This document shows positions 49,867 through 57,105 of a DNA stretch of 64,000 nt, one piece after another. The position numbers were made by a program, and so were the translations under genes. The first letter of the stretch is position 1. Every line of letters begins with the position of its first letter. Source of the DNA: Bacteroidaceae bacterium (GTDB lineage: Bacteria > Bacteroidota > Bacteroidia > Bacteroidales > Bacteroidaceae); assembly GCA_017552435.1 (NCBI GenBank), contig JAFZPZ010000015.1:1-64000 (forward strand), written 5' to 3'. The notes below the pieces were generated by a model. That model saw only the letters and a list, made by a program, of their open reading frames with translations, made no database searches and was not told where the DNA came from.

Positions 49867-51366
49867 ATGAAACAGACGACAAAGAATTGGTTAGGTGCAG
49901 TTGCCCTTGTTTTGGGCAGCAGCGCAGTTACCGGTGCAGTTGTGAGAGGCACTGCACCCAGCAATAACCCCGTGATGGAACAACCCGCCGCAGTGATGCC
50001 GGCTTCTGTGGCAGCGCCCGCAGGACTCGTGGATTTGACTTCCGCAGCCGAGAGTGCAGTAGGTTCTGTCGTATATATTAAGGTAACGCAGACAGGCAAG
50101 ACGCAAAGGGTGCAGATCCAGCAGAGCCCGTTTGATGATTTCTTCAACGACTTCTTCGGCTTTGGCGGCAGAGGCCAGCAGCCTCAGCAGCGCGAATACA
50201 AGCAGCCAGACCGTCATGCAGCCGGCAGTGGTGTGATTATCTCGAACGACGGCTACATCGTGACAAACAATCATGTGGTGGGCGATGCCGACGAGATTGA
50301 AGTGAAGCTGAACGACAATCGCGAGTTCAAGGGTCGCATCATCGGTTGTGATCCCACTACCGACTTGGCCCTCATCAAGATAGATGCCAAGGACCTGCCT
50401 GCCATCAAGATTGGCAACAGCGACGACCTGAAGCTTGGACAATGGGTGCTGGCAGTAGGCAATCCTTTCAACCTGACAAGCACCGTGACAGCAGGTATCG
50501 TGAGCGCTAAGGCTCGCTCGCTCGGAGCAAACGGCATCGAGAGCTTCATCCAGACCGATGCTGCCATCAATAGCGGCAACTCCGGTGGCGCCCTTGTCAA
50601 TGAAAAAGGCGAGCTGGTGGGCATCAATGCAATGCTCTACAGTCAGACGGGCAGCTATAGCGGCTACGGCTTCGCCATTCCTACAAGTATTATGAATAAG
50701 GTGGTGGCCGACCTGAAGGTCTATGGCACCGTACAGAGGGCTATCCTAGGCGTTCAGGGCATCGATGTGTCGAACTGGATTGACAGCGAGAAGGCTAAGG
50801 GCAACGATCCCGACCTCGATGTCGTGGAAGGCGTTTATATTGACAAGGTAACCGATGCCAGCGCTGCAGAAGAGGCAGGTCTGGAGAAGGGTGACGTTGT
50901 GACCGAATTTGACGGAAAACGTGTCAGCAAGATGTCAGAGTTGCAGGAAGCCATTGCCCAGCATCGTCCGGGCGACAAAGTGAGCCTCACCTACAAGCGC
51001 GGCAAAAAAGAGCACAAGATAAATGTTACCTTGCGCAATACCCAGGGAACAACGAAGGTGATGGAAGAAGTTGATCTCGACCAGATGGGCGTATCCCTGA
51101 AGCCACTCAGCGAAGAAGACATGAAATCGCTTGGCATTAACTACGGTCTTGTCATCAATGCAATCCGCAACGGCAAGATGAAGCAGGCCGGAGCAAGCAA
51201 GGGTACCATCATCCTGCAAGTCAACGACCAGAAGATGCAGACAGTTGAAGATTGGGAGGAGGCTGTGAAGAGCGCTAACCAAAGCACCGACCGCACTCTC
51301 TGGATAAAGGCTATCACGCCGAGCGGACGTAAGGTCAGCTTTGTGATAGAGTTGGATGAAAACTAG
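49867..51366 (+). CDS. Do-like periplasmic serine protease (HtrA/DegQ)
   Basis: 499 residues with an N-terminal membrane/signal segment (KNWLGAVALVLGSSAVTGAVV). The trypsin-like domain has the catalytic triad His136 (VTNNHVV), Asp166 (TTDLALIKI) and Ser239 (GNSGGALVN). Two PDZ domains follow (about 295-385 and 400-495). It degrades or chaperones misfolded envelope proteins. A Gln/Arg-rich loop near 75-90 (GRGQQPQQREYKQP) is the LA-loop region. It has its own transcript with a terminator at 51438-51470. Confidence 0.95.
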   Translation: MKQTTKNWLGAVALVLGSSAVTGAVVRGTAPSNNPVMEQPAAVMPASVAAPAGLVDLTSAAESAVGSVVYIKVTQTGKTQRVQIQQSPFDDFFNDFFGFGGRGQQPQQREYKQPDRHAAGSGVIISNDGYIVTNNHVVGDADEIEVKLNDNREFKGRIIGCDPTTDLALIKIDAKDLPAIKIGNSDDLKLGQWVLAVGNPFNLTSTVTAGIVSAKARSLGANGIESFIQTDAAINSGNSGGALVNEKGELVGINAMLYSQTGSYSGYGFAIPTSIMNKVVADLKVYGTVQRAILGVQGIDVSNWIDSEKAKGNDPDLDVVEGVYIDKVTDASAAEEAGLEKGDVVTEFDGKRVSKMSELQEAIAQHRPGDKVSLTYKRGKKEHKINVTLRNTQGTTKVMEEVDLDQMGVSLKPLSEEDMKSLGINYGLVINAIRNGKMKQAGASKGTIILQVNDQKMQTVEDWEEAVKSANQSTDRTLWIKAITPSGRKVSFVIELDEN

Positions 51367-51392
51367 GATCCCTCGGCTCCCTTTAGGGGGAG
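51367..51392 (+). repeat. GC-rich palindromic repeat, copy 5
   Basis: GATCCCTCGGCTCCCTTTAGG and GGGA, adjacent to the stop codon of the HtrA gene. Confidence 0.75.
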
Positions 51393-51437
51393 AAATGAAA
51401 AATCAAAAAATAAAAGTGAATAATTAAAAAATGAAAG

Positions 51438-51470
51438 TTCCCTGAATCCTTTGTGGGTTCGGGGAATTTT
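51438..51470 (+). terminator. Terminator of the HtrA gene overlapping the next promoter
   Basis: TTCCCTGAATCC (51438-51449) pairs over 12 bp with GGGTTCGGGGAA (51455-51466); the loop is TTTGT and TTTT follows. The loop holds the TTTG of the next promoter. Confidence 0.7.
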
Positions 51471-51480
51471 CGTATTTTTG
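51450..51480 (+). promoter_or_regulatory. Promoter of the small exported protein / kinase / peptidase / PqqD genes
   Basis: TTTG at 51450-51453 (in the terminator loop), 19-bp spacer, TATTTTTG at 51473-51480; ATG at 51503. Confidence 0.75.
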
Positions 51481-51502
51481 TCCCGCGAAAAGTATATAGA
51501 TA

Positions 51503-51943
51503 ATGAAAATAGCGAAGGTTATAATATGCCTTGGCCTGCTCTGTGTGGCTGCCATAGGTCCTGCCCAAGCCAAGAAGCGTCACGTCCAACAGAAGTCAGT
51601 CTATATGGTTGGCGTGGGTACATCTCTAATCGACTCAATGGTCTTCATCACAGATATGCACCGTGTTGAAGGTATCTCGATTGAAACCAAAAAGAATCTC
51701 TTGATGGACAGACAGCTCTATTCTTTCCAGTTGCAGAAATATTTGGATGAGGCATACAAAGGCGGCCCATATATTACCGCCGTCTTTTTTGGCACCAAAC
51801 GGAAAAAGATGGAGCGTTGCTACCTTTCCTTGCACAAACGTTATGTCAACAGCAAGGAGCTGCATATGATTCTGGTTGACCAAAGCCAGTTCCGTTTCAA
51901 GGCAGAGACATTTATAGAAGACGCATTGATTACAGAGGATTGA
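51503..51943 (+). CDS. Small exported protein of unknown function
   Basis: 146 residues with a signal peptide (MKIAKVIICLGLLCVAAIGPAQA). The mature part is basic at first (KKRHVQQKS) and then alpha/beta: VYMVGVGTSLIDSMVFITDMH, a helix LLMDRQLYSFQLQKYLDEAYK, and ITAVFFGTKRKKMERCYLSLHKRY. No catalytic motif is recognised. It begins an apparent operon: the HprK-like kinase gene starts only 3 bp after its stop, followed by a signal-peptidase-like protein and PqqD. A role as partner of that set is possible but unproven. Confidence 0.7.
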   Translation: MKIAKVIICLGLLCVAAIGPAQAKKRHVQQKSVYMVGVGTSLIDSMVFITDMHRVEGISIETKKNLLMDRQLYSFQLQKYLDEAYKGGPYITAVFFGTKRKKMERCYLSLHKRYVNSKELHMILVDQSQFRFKAETFIEDALITED

Positions 51944-51946
51944 ACG

Positions 51947-52828
51947 ATGAATTACTATAAGATAGGAGGACATACTGTGTCCATCTGTTTTGCCGATGAA
52001 GCAAACGACGACCGGCTCATCCCCTCCTTTGCCCCGTTCCGCCTAGAAGAAACACCCGACGAGGTGCTCTTCACGATGACAGTCGATGACCGTCTGGATT
52101 GGCAGGAAGACGGAGATGAGATAGGCCAGTTCGACTGTGGCGGGTGCAATCACGGCGTCTATCGAATGGCCGACGGTGGCTATCAGTATGCTGTTCACGA
52201 CATTCACGATGTGCTCTGCAGCCGTATGCGCAGCAATGCCGATTTCTCTGTATGCCAGATGTCGCTCTTTGGAGAGACATGGTCGCAGCGCAACTACGGG
52301 CTGAATAACGCCCTGATGATGGCATACGCCTTTGCTGCAGCCTGCACAGGGACAATGCTCATGCACGCCTCTGTGATTCGATGCGAGGGTAAGGGCTACC
52401 TGATGACCGCCCCAAGCGGAACAGGCAAAAGCACACATACGCGCCTCTGGTACGACAATATCCCAGGATGCGACCTCATGAACGATGACAATCCTGTGGT
52501 GCGAATCATCGATGGTCAGGCTATCGTCTTCGGTAGTCCCTGGAGCGGCAAGACACGTTGCTACCGCAATATTCAGGCTCCCGTCGGAGGTATCGTCCGC
52601 ATCCAACAGCGGAAGAAGAACACTATCCGGAAACTCAGTACGGTCGAGGCATTCTGTAACCTGCTCCCTGCAATGAGCAATATGAAGTGGGATGAGCGCG
52701 TCTATAAAGGTATCTGTGACGGCATCGGCGAACTCATCCGCCTTGTGGGTATGTACGAACTGGGCTGCCTGCCCAATGCAGAGGCCGCTATCCTATGTCA
52801 CGATACTTTATTTGGAATTAGGGATTAA
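51947..52828 (+). CDS. HprK-like serine kinase-related protein
   Basis: 293 residues. A P-loop APSGTGKSTHTRLW at about 146-158 and MNDDNPVVRI, FGSPWSGKTRCYRN belong to the HPr-kinase/PEP-carboxykinase-like fold found beside PqqD genes. The N-terminal 120 residues are a beta-rich domain of its own. Such HprK-like proteins accompany ribosomal-peptide clusters (for example some lasso-peptide loci) where they phosphorylate peptide or act in maturation. Here the neighbours are an S24/S26-like peptidase and PqqD. The stop codon lies in a 7-bp repeat. Confidence 0.8.
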   Translation: MNYYKIGGHTVSICFADEANDDRLIPSFAPFRLEETPDEVLFTMTVDDRLDWQEDGDEIGQFDCGGCNHGVYRMADGGYQYAVHDIHDVLCSRMRSNADFSVCQMSLFGETWSQRNYGLNNALMMAYAFAAACTGTMLMHASVIRCEGKGYLMTAPSGTGKSTHTRLWYDNIPGCDLMNDDNPVVRIIDGQAIVFGSPWSGKTRCYRNIQAPVGGIVRIQQRKKNTIRKLSTVEAFCNLLPAMSNMKWDERVYKGICDGIGELIRLVGMYELGCLPNAEAAILCHDTLFGIRD

Positions 52829-52855
52829 AGATTAGAGATTAGAAATTAGAAAATA
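52814..52855. repeat. 7-bp tandem repeat (GAGATTA type) at the kinase stop
   Basis: Six units GGAATTA, GGGATTA, AAGATTA, GAGATTA, GAAATTA, GAAAATA covering the stop codon of the HprK-like gene and reaching the peptidase start. Confidence 0.85.
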
Positions 52856-52858
52856 GGG

Positions 52859-53398
52859 GTGAATAGCTCTTTGAAAACTATAATTAAACGACTGACTCGG
52901 GCTTTGCTGACGCCTTGGCGCAGACGCTATCGCAGGCGTAATGGAACAGTATCCAATCAGCCTCGCCACGAACTGCCCAACGATGCCTGGCTTGGCGAGG
53001 TGTCCCAGATGTTGCGCGAGGACAAGCCGTATGCTATCTATGTCAAGGGCTACAGCATGCGCCCTTTCATTGAGCATACCCGTGACCGCGTCTTTCTGGA
53101 GAAGCGCGACAGTTATGATGTCGGCGATGCAGTCCTGGCTCAGATTGCTCCCGGGCACTATGTTCTGCACCGCATCATCGAGAAACAGGGCGACAAGCTC
53201 ACCCTGCAGGGCGACGGCAACATCCGCGGGGTAGAATACTGCAAGGAGCAGGATGTGAGCGGAGTTGTCACACAATACGTTCGTCCGAATCGCATCATCC
53301 CGGCCGACGACCCAAAACTTGTGCGACGCATCAGCTTGTGGCGAAAATTGAGACCAATTCGGAGATATCTGCTGTTTGTCTATAAAGCGGTCATATAG
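52859..53398 (+). CDS. S24/S26 signal-peptidase-like protein
   Basis: 179 residues, start GTG at 52859. YAIYVKGYSMRPFIEHTRDRVFLEK has the catalytic-Ser motif G-x-SM of the LexA/signal-peptidase superfamily; DAVLAQIAPGHYVLHRIIEKQGDKLTLQGDGN has the typical beta strands, with Arg of LHRI where signal peptidases show (R/K)V. A clear general-base Lys is not evident in the usual place, so it may be a degenerate or unusual peptidase. There is no strong N-terminal membrane helix; the N-terminus is basic (KRLTRALLTPWRRRYRRR). It lies between the HprK-like kinase and PqqD. Confidence 0.75.
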   Translation: MNSSLKTIIKRLTRALLTPWRRRYRRRNGTVSNQPRHELPNDAWLGEVSQMLREDKPYAIYVKGYSMRPFIEHTRDRVFLEKRDSYDVGDAVLAQIAPGHYVLHRIIEKQGDKLTLQGDGNIRGVEYCKEQDVSGVVTQYVRPNRIIPADDPKLVRRISLWRKLRPIRRYLLFVYKAVI

Positions 53399-53422
53399 AC
53401 CCCTTGGCCCCCTTAGGGGGAA
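53398..53422 (+). repeat. GC-rich palindromic repeat, copy 6
   Basis: GACCCCTTGGCCCCC then TTAGGGGG; it starts in the last base of the peptidase stop codon. Confidence 0.78.
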
Positions 53423-53459
53423 CAATTCAAAATTAATAAATTCAAAATTCAAAAATAAA

Positions 53460-53729
53460 ATGAGAATAAAGAAAGGATTTGAACTTCGCGAAGTGTGCGG
53501 CGAGTACATTATTGTGGCTTACGGCAAAGAGAATATCGATTTTAATAAAGTCATCAGTCTCAACGAATCTGCCTCTTTTCTTTGGAAGGCTATTGCAGAT
53601 AAGAATTTCACAGCAGACACCTTATCCTCGTTGTTGTGTGCAGAGTATGAGGTGGATGCAGAAACTGCCCAGAGAGACGCTCAGGCTCTGCTCGAGGAGT
53701 GGACGAAGGTGGGACTGGTTTCGGATTAG
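53460..53729 (+). CDS. PqqD-family peptide-binding protein
   Basis: 89 residues starting MRIKKGFELREVCGEYIIVA. DFNKVISLNESASFLWKAI and the helix AQRDAQALLEEWTKVGLV are the PqqD signature (winged-helix RRE fold). PqqD proteins bind the leader of a ribosomal peptide and bring it to a modifying enzyme. The gene ends in a 7-bp repeat and is followed 17 bp later by the TRIC/T9SS fusion gene. No precursor peptide or radical-SAM enzyme is visible in the window, so the peptide partner is unknown. Confidence 0.88.
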   Translation: MRIKKGFELREVCGEYIIVAYGKENIDFNKVISLNESASFLWKAIADKNFTADTLSSLLCAEYEVDAETAQRDAQALLEEWTKVGLVSD

Positions 53730-53744
53730 AGATTAGAGATTAGG
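53724..53744. repeat. 7-bp tandem repeat (GATTAGA) at the pqqD stop
   Basis: Three units GATTAGA, GATTAGA, GATTAGG; the PqqD stop codon TAG is in the first. Confidence 0.8.
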
Positions 53745-53746
53745 GG

Positions 53747-55696
53747 ATGTTTGATTGGTTCATCCATATTCTGCAGGATATGGGCAACACGCTTCGGTTG
53801 CCTGTAACGTTCATCATCATCGAGTTCATTGGCACCTTTGCCTTTGCTATCTCGGGTGTACGTCTGTCCAGTACCAAGCAATTCGACATCTTCGGAGCTT
53901 GGATCGTGGGTATGGCCACAGCTATCGGAGGCGGAACGATTCGCGACCTCATGCTGGGTCTCAATCCCTTCTGGATGACAAACGGAAGCTATTTCATCTG
54001 CTGTGCTCTGGCGGTGCTGGCTGTCAGTATGTTCGGCAAATACATCATTCATCACAACTACACCTGGTTCATCTTCGATACCATTGGACTTGCTCTCTTC
54101 AATGTTATCGGTATCGAGAAGACATTGGCTTTGGGTCATCCTTTCTGGGTGGCCATTACGATGGGTGCTGTTACAGGTGCTGGCGGCGGTATCATCCGCG
54201 ATGTCCTGATGAATGATGTTCCGCTCATCTTCCGGAGCGAGATCTATGCCCTTGCCTGTGTGGCGGGAGGCGTGGCATACGTCGTTTGTCTCGGGCTTGG
54301 TCTCAGTGTGGAAATCAGCGCCCTGCTCAGCGCCTTTAGCGTCATCCTCATACGCATCCTGGCAGTCAAGTTCCATTGGCAACTGCCTGTGCTGAAAGGT
54401 GAAGAAGCCTCCTCCGACTCCTCCAAGGGAGGAGGGAATATCCTCCGCGTTATTATCTTCTTCCTGCTCTTTCAATGTTCAATGTTCAATGTTCAATGTT
54501 CAATGGCTCACGCCCAGACTCAGCAAATCTTCGCGGGAAATGTGCGAACACTCACTCTGACCGTTGACGACGACCCGACTTTGCCGCCCTATATGCCCCT
54601 CGGAGGCAGGCAGCACATCGACATCGAATGGGACGAGATGAGCCACGACTACAAACGCTACATCTATCACATAGACCATTGCGACTGGGATTGGCAACCT
54701 ACGGACGGTATCTTCGAGAGCGACTTTCTGGAAGGACTCAACGACCAGCTCATCGAGGACTTCGAGAAGAGTTTCAATACGATGCAGATTTATACGCACT
54801 ATCGTCTGCGTATCCCCAACAAAGAACTCCGTCTCCGCCTGAGCGGCAATTATCGTCTCCGCATCTACGAGGAAGATGCCGACAGGGACGAAGACCCTCC
54901 TGTGCTCGAAGCCCGCTTCTGCATCTATGAGAAGGCGGCAGGCATCATTACGCAGCTGAACAGCAATACCGACATCGATTTCAACAGCCGTCACCAGCAG
55001 ATGACGCTCTCCGTCGGTTTTGGCTCGCTTTCTGTCTTCGACCCGCAGCGCGAACTCAAGGTCATCGTGATGCAGAACCGCCGCTGGGACACTCGTATAG
55101 AGAATCTCGTGCCCAATGTCCGGAAAGCTACTGGGATAGAGTTCACTCACAACCGTCAGCTCATCTTCCCGGGAGGCAACGAGTACCATCGCTTCGAAAT
55201 CCTCGATGTGCATCGCACGGCAACCGGAGTGGACCGCATCGAATGGTTCGAGCCATACTATCATGCTACGCTCTTTGCAGCTCAACCCGACAGAGCCTAT
55301 AGCTATTCCGAGGACCAGAACGGTGTCTTTGTCGTGCGTAGTGCTGATGACATAGACGATGCAACGACTGCCGAATATATCGTCGTTCACTTCTTCCTGA
55401 AAAGTCCCCGGCTTCCGGGCGGCGATGTCTATGTGAGCGGGCAGTGGTCGGGGCAGACCTTCAATCCCGATTGCCGCATGGAGTACGATGACATCAATCA
55501 GGAATATCATGCAGCCATCCTGTTGAAGCAGGGCTACTACAGCTACGAATACATCCAGCAGGACGGACTTACGACGCGCACGATGGGTAGCTTCTTCGAG
55601 ACCGAGAACGAATACCAGGTGTTGGTCTATTATCGCGGACAGGGAGCGCGCTATGACCGTCTGGCAGCTTACACCATCGTCCACAATGCGAGGTGA
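53747..55696 (+). CDS. TRIC/UPF0126 channel fused in frame to a type IX secretion plug (DUF5103) protein
   Basis: 649 residues, one uninterrupted frame. Residues 1-215 are a complete UPF0126/TRIC-type membrane protein: two repeats of GTFAFAISG..., GMATAIGGGTIRDLMLG and AVTGAGGGIIRDVLMNDVP, seven membrane helices. Residues about 216-260 are a seam: KGEEASSDSSKGGGN (a GC-rich palindromic repeat), RVIIFFLLF (signal-peptide-like), then QCSMFNVQCSM (five 7-bp units) and AHAQ, a cleavage-like site. From about 262 to 649 is the whole T9SS plug module (DUF5103): YIYHIDHCDWDWQPTDG, FNTMQIYTHYRLRIPN, VIVMQNRRWDTRIENL, FPGGNEYHRFEI, and VSGQWSG. Normally these are two genes, the second with its own signal peptide. 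Either a fused membrane-anchored protein is made, or signal peptidase cuts at AHAQ and frees the plug domain. No ATG exists that would give the plug domain its own signal peptide. Confidence 0.8.
   Translation: MFDWFIHILQDMGNTLRLPVTFIIIEFIGTFAFAISGVRLSSTKQFDIFGAWIVGMATAIGGGTIRDLMLGLNPFWMTNGSYFICCALAVLAVSMFGKYIIHHNYTWFIFDTIGLALFNVIGIEKTLALGHPFWVAITMGAVTGAGGGIIRDVLMNDVPLIFRSEIYALACVAGGVAYVVCLGLGLSVEISALLSAFSVILIRILAVKFHWQLPVLKGEEASSDSSKGGGNILRVIIFFLLFQCSMFNVQCSMAHAQTQQIFAGNVRTLTLTVDDDPTLPPYMPLGGRQHIDIEWDEMSHDYKRYIYHIDHCDWDWQPTDGIFESDFLEGLNDQLIEDFEKSFNTMQIYTHYRLRIPNKELRLRLSGNYRLRIYEEDADRDEDPPVLEARFCIYEKAAGIITQLNSNTDIDFNSRHQQMTLSVGFGSLSVFDPQRELKVIVMQNRRWDTRIENLVPNVRKATGIEFTHNRQLIFPGGNEYHRFEILDVHRTATGVDRIEWFEPYYHATLFAAQPDRAYSYSEDQNGVFVVRSADDIDDATTAEYIVVHFFLKSPRLPGGDVYVSGQWSGQTFNPDCRMEYDDINQEYHAAILLKQGYYSYEYIQQDGLTTRTMGSFFETENEYQVLVYYRGQGARYDRLAAYTIVHNAR
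54409..54436 (+). repeat. GC-rich palindromic repeat, copy 7 (diverged)
   Basis: CCTCCTCCGACTCCTCC then AAGGGAGGAGGG, in frame within the seam of the TRIC/T9SS-plug gene. Confidence 0.65.
54471..54505. repeat. Five perfect 7-bp units (TTCAATG) in the TRIC/T9SS seam
   Basis: Exactly five TTCAATG copies inside coding sequence. Loss or gain of one copy would shift the frame and separate channel and plug domains. Confidence 0.92.
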
Positions 55697-55697
55697 A

Positions 55698-55722
55698 GAC
55701 CCCCTGACCCTTTATGGGGGAA
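55698..55722 (+). repeat. GC-rich palindromic repeat, copy 8
   Basis: GACCCCCTGACCC then TTTATGGGGG, just after the stop codon of the fusion gene. Confidence 0.78.
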
Positions 55723-55748
55723 TTAAATAGTAAATAGTTAAATCGTAA

Positions 55749-56999
55749 ATGAGAAAGCCTCTTCTTTGGATTCCGAGCCTCTATCTCGGTGAATCGTTGC
55801 CCTACGCGGCTGTGATGCTGATGTCCCTTGTCCTCTATCAGGAGATGGGTCTGAGCGATACGCAGATTACGCTCTATACAGGATGGCTCGGGCTTCCATG
55901 GGTCATCAAACCGTTGTGGAGTCCTATCGTCGATGGCATCAGGACGAAGCGATGGTGGATTCTCGCCATGCAGCTGACAATCGGAGCATCGTTGGCTCTG
56001 CTTGCTTTCACATTACCTACAAACTTCTGGTTGCAGTGCTCGCTGGCTCTCTTCATGCTTGTTGCTTTCGGAAGTGCCACACACGACATCTGTGCCGATG
56101 GTTTCTACATTCTTGGCCTTGAGAACAAGGAGCAGGAACTCTATGTCGGTCTCCGCAACACCTTCTACCGTATTGGAATGGTGCTGGGGCAGGGAGGCCT
56201 GGTCATGCTGGCTGGCTTGTTGCAGGAGAGTGGAGCCTCCATACCCATTTCCTGGAGTGTTACCTTCCTGGCTGTTGCAGGCCTGATGTTAATGCTTTTT
56301 GCCTATCATTGGCGGATGCTGCCAACGCCCTCCTCTGATTCTCCCAAAGGGGAGAAACTTTCTGTCTTCGAGGACTTTTTTCTTACCCTTAAGGTCTTCC
56401 TGACGAAGCCGCACCTCATAACCGCCTTGCTTTTTATCCTGCTTTTCCGCTTGCCGGAGGGATTGCTCACCAAGATTATACCGCTTTTCCTGAAGCGGAC
56501 AGTAGAAGAGGGTGGCTTGGCTCTGACGGATGTGCAGTATGGTTTTGTTTATGGCACATTGGGTGTAATCGGACTGCTTGGTGGCGGCATCGTGGGCGGT
56601 TGGCTTGTCTCGAGATACAGCCTCAGACGTATGCTTTGGCCGCTTGTGCTCTGCATCACCTTGCCGGACATCGTCTATGTCTATCTCAGCATTTATGGAA
56701 GCGAGAGCCTGTCGCTCATCGCCGCCTGTGTCTTTATCGAGCAGGTCGGCTACGGCTTGGGCTTCACGGCATACACCCTCTACCTTGTCAGCTTCTCGCA
56801 CGGCGAACGCAGTACCTCCGTATTCTCAATTTGTACTGCTTTCCAGTATCTTGGCGGTGTGATGCTGCCAGGAATGGTGAGCGGCTGGATATCGGACAGC
56901 TTGGGCTACAGCCAGTTCTTTATTGCCGTGATGGGCTTCTGCCTCGTTACCTTCGCTGTTACAGCAATGTTGAAACTGCCGGAAGAAAAGACCCCCTAA
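55749..56999 (+). CDS. AmpG-like muropeptide permease (MFS)
   Basis: 416 residues with about 12 membrane helices. SLYLGESLPYAAVMLMSLVLYQEMGLSDTQI and PWVIKPLWSPIVDGIRTKRWWI are typical of the AmpG/SLC33 branch, which imports anhydro-muropeptides for wall recycling. The gene after it codes a DUF1460 amidase of wall peptides, which supports that role. The central loop PTPSSDSPKGEKLS is made by a GC-rich repeat (56327-56357), and the last residues and stop (KTP, TAA) by another (56990-57015). Confidence 0.82.
   Translation: MRKPLLWIPSLYLGESLPYAAVMLMSLVLYQEMGLSDTQITLYTGWLGLPWVIKPLWSPIVDGIRTKRWWILAMQLTIGASLALLAFTLPTNFWLQCSLALFMLVAFGSATHDICADGFYILGLENKEQELYVGLRNTFYRIGMVLGQGGLVMLAGLLQESGASIPISWSVTFLAVAGLMLMLFAYHWRMLPTPSSDSPKGEKLSVFEDFFLTLKVFLTKPHLITALLFILLFRLPEGLLTKIIPLFLKRTVEEGGLALTDVQYGFVYGTLGVIGLLGGGIVGGWLVSRYSLRRMLWPLVLCITLPDIVYVYLSIYGSESLSLIAACVFIEQVGYGLGFTAYTLYLVSFSHGERSTSVFSICTAFQYLGGVMLPGMVSGWISDSLGYSQFFIAVMGFCLVTFAVTAMLKLPEEKTP
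56327..56357 (+). repeat. GC-rich palindromic repeat, copy 9 (diverged)
   Basis: GCCCTCCTCTGATTCTCCC then AAAGGGGAGAAA, coding part of the central loop of the permease. Confidence 0.6.
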
Positions 57000-57015
57000 C
57001 CCCCTTTAGGGGCGA
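56990..57015 (+). repeat. GC-rich palindromic repeat, copy 10
   Basis: GACCCCCTAACCCCC then TTTAGGGG; supplies the stop codon of the AmpG-like gene. Confidence 0.82.
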
Positions 57016-57105
57016 CTGGGGACTTTAGAGGAGCCACTGATGTGGCTACGGCCCCACAAAGTGGAGCAAGTTCCCACTTGCGACGGAGGAAAAAAATATT
57101 TCAAG

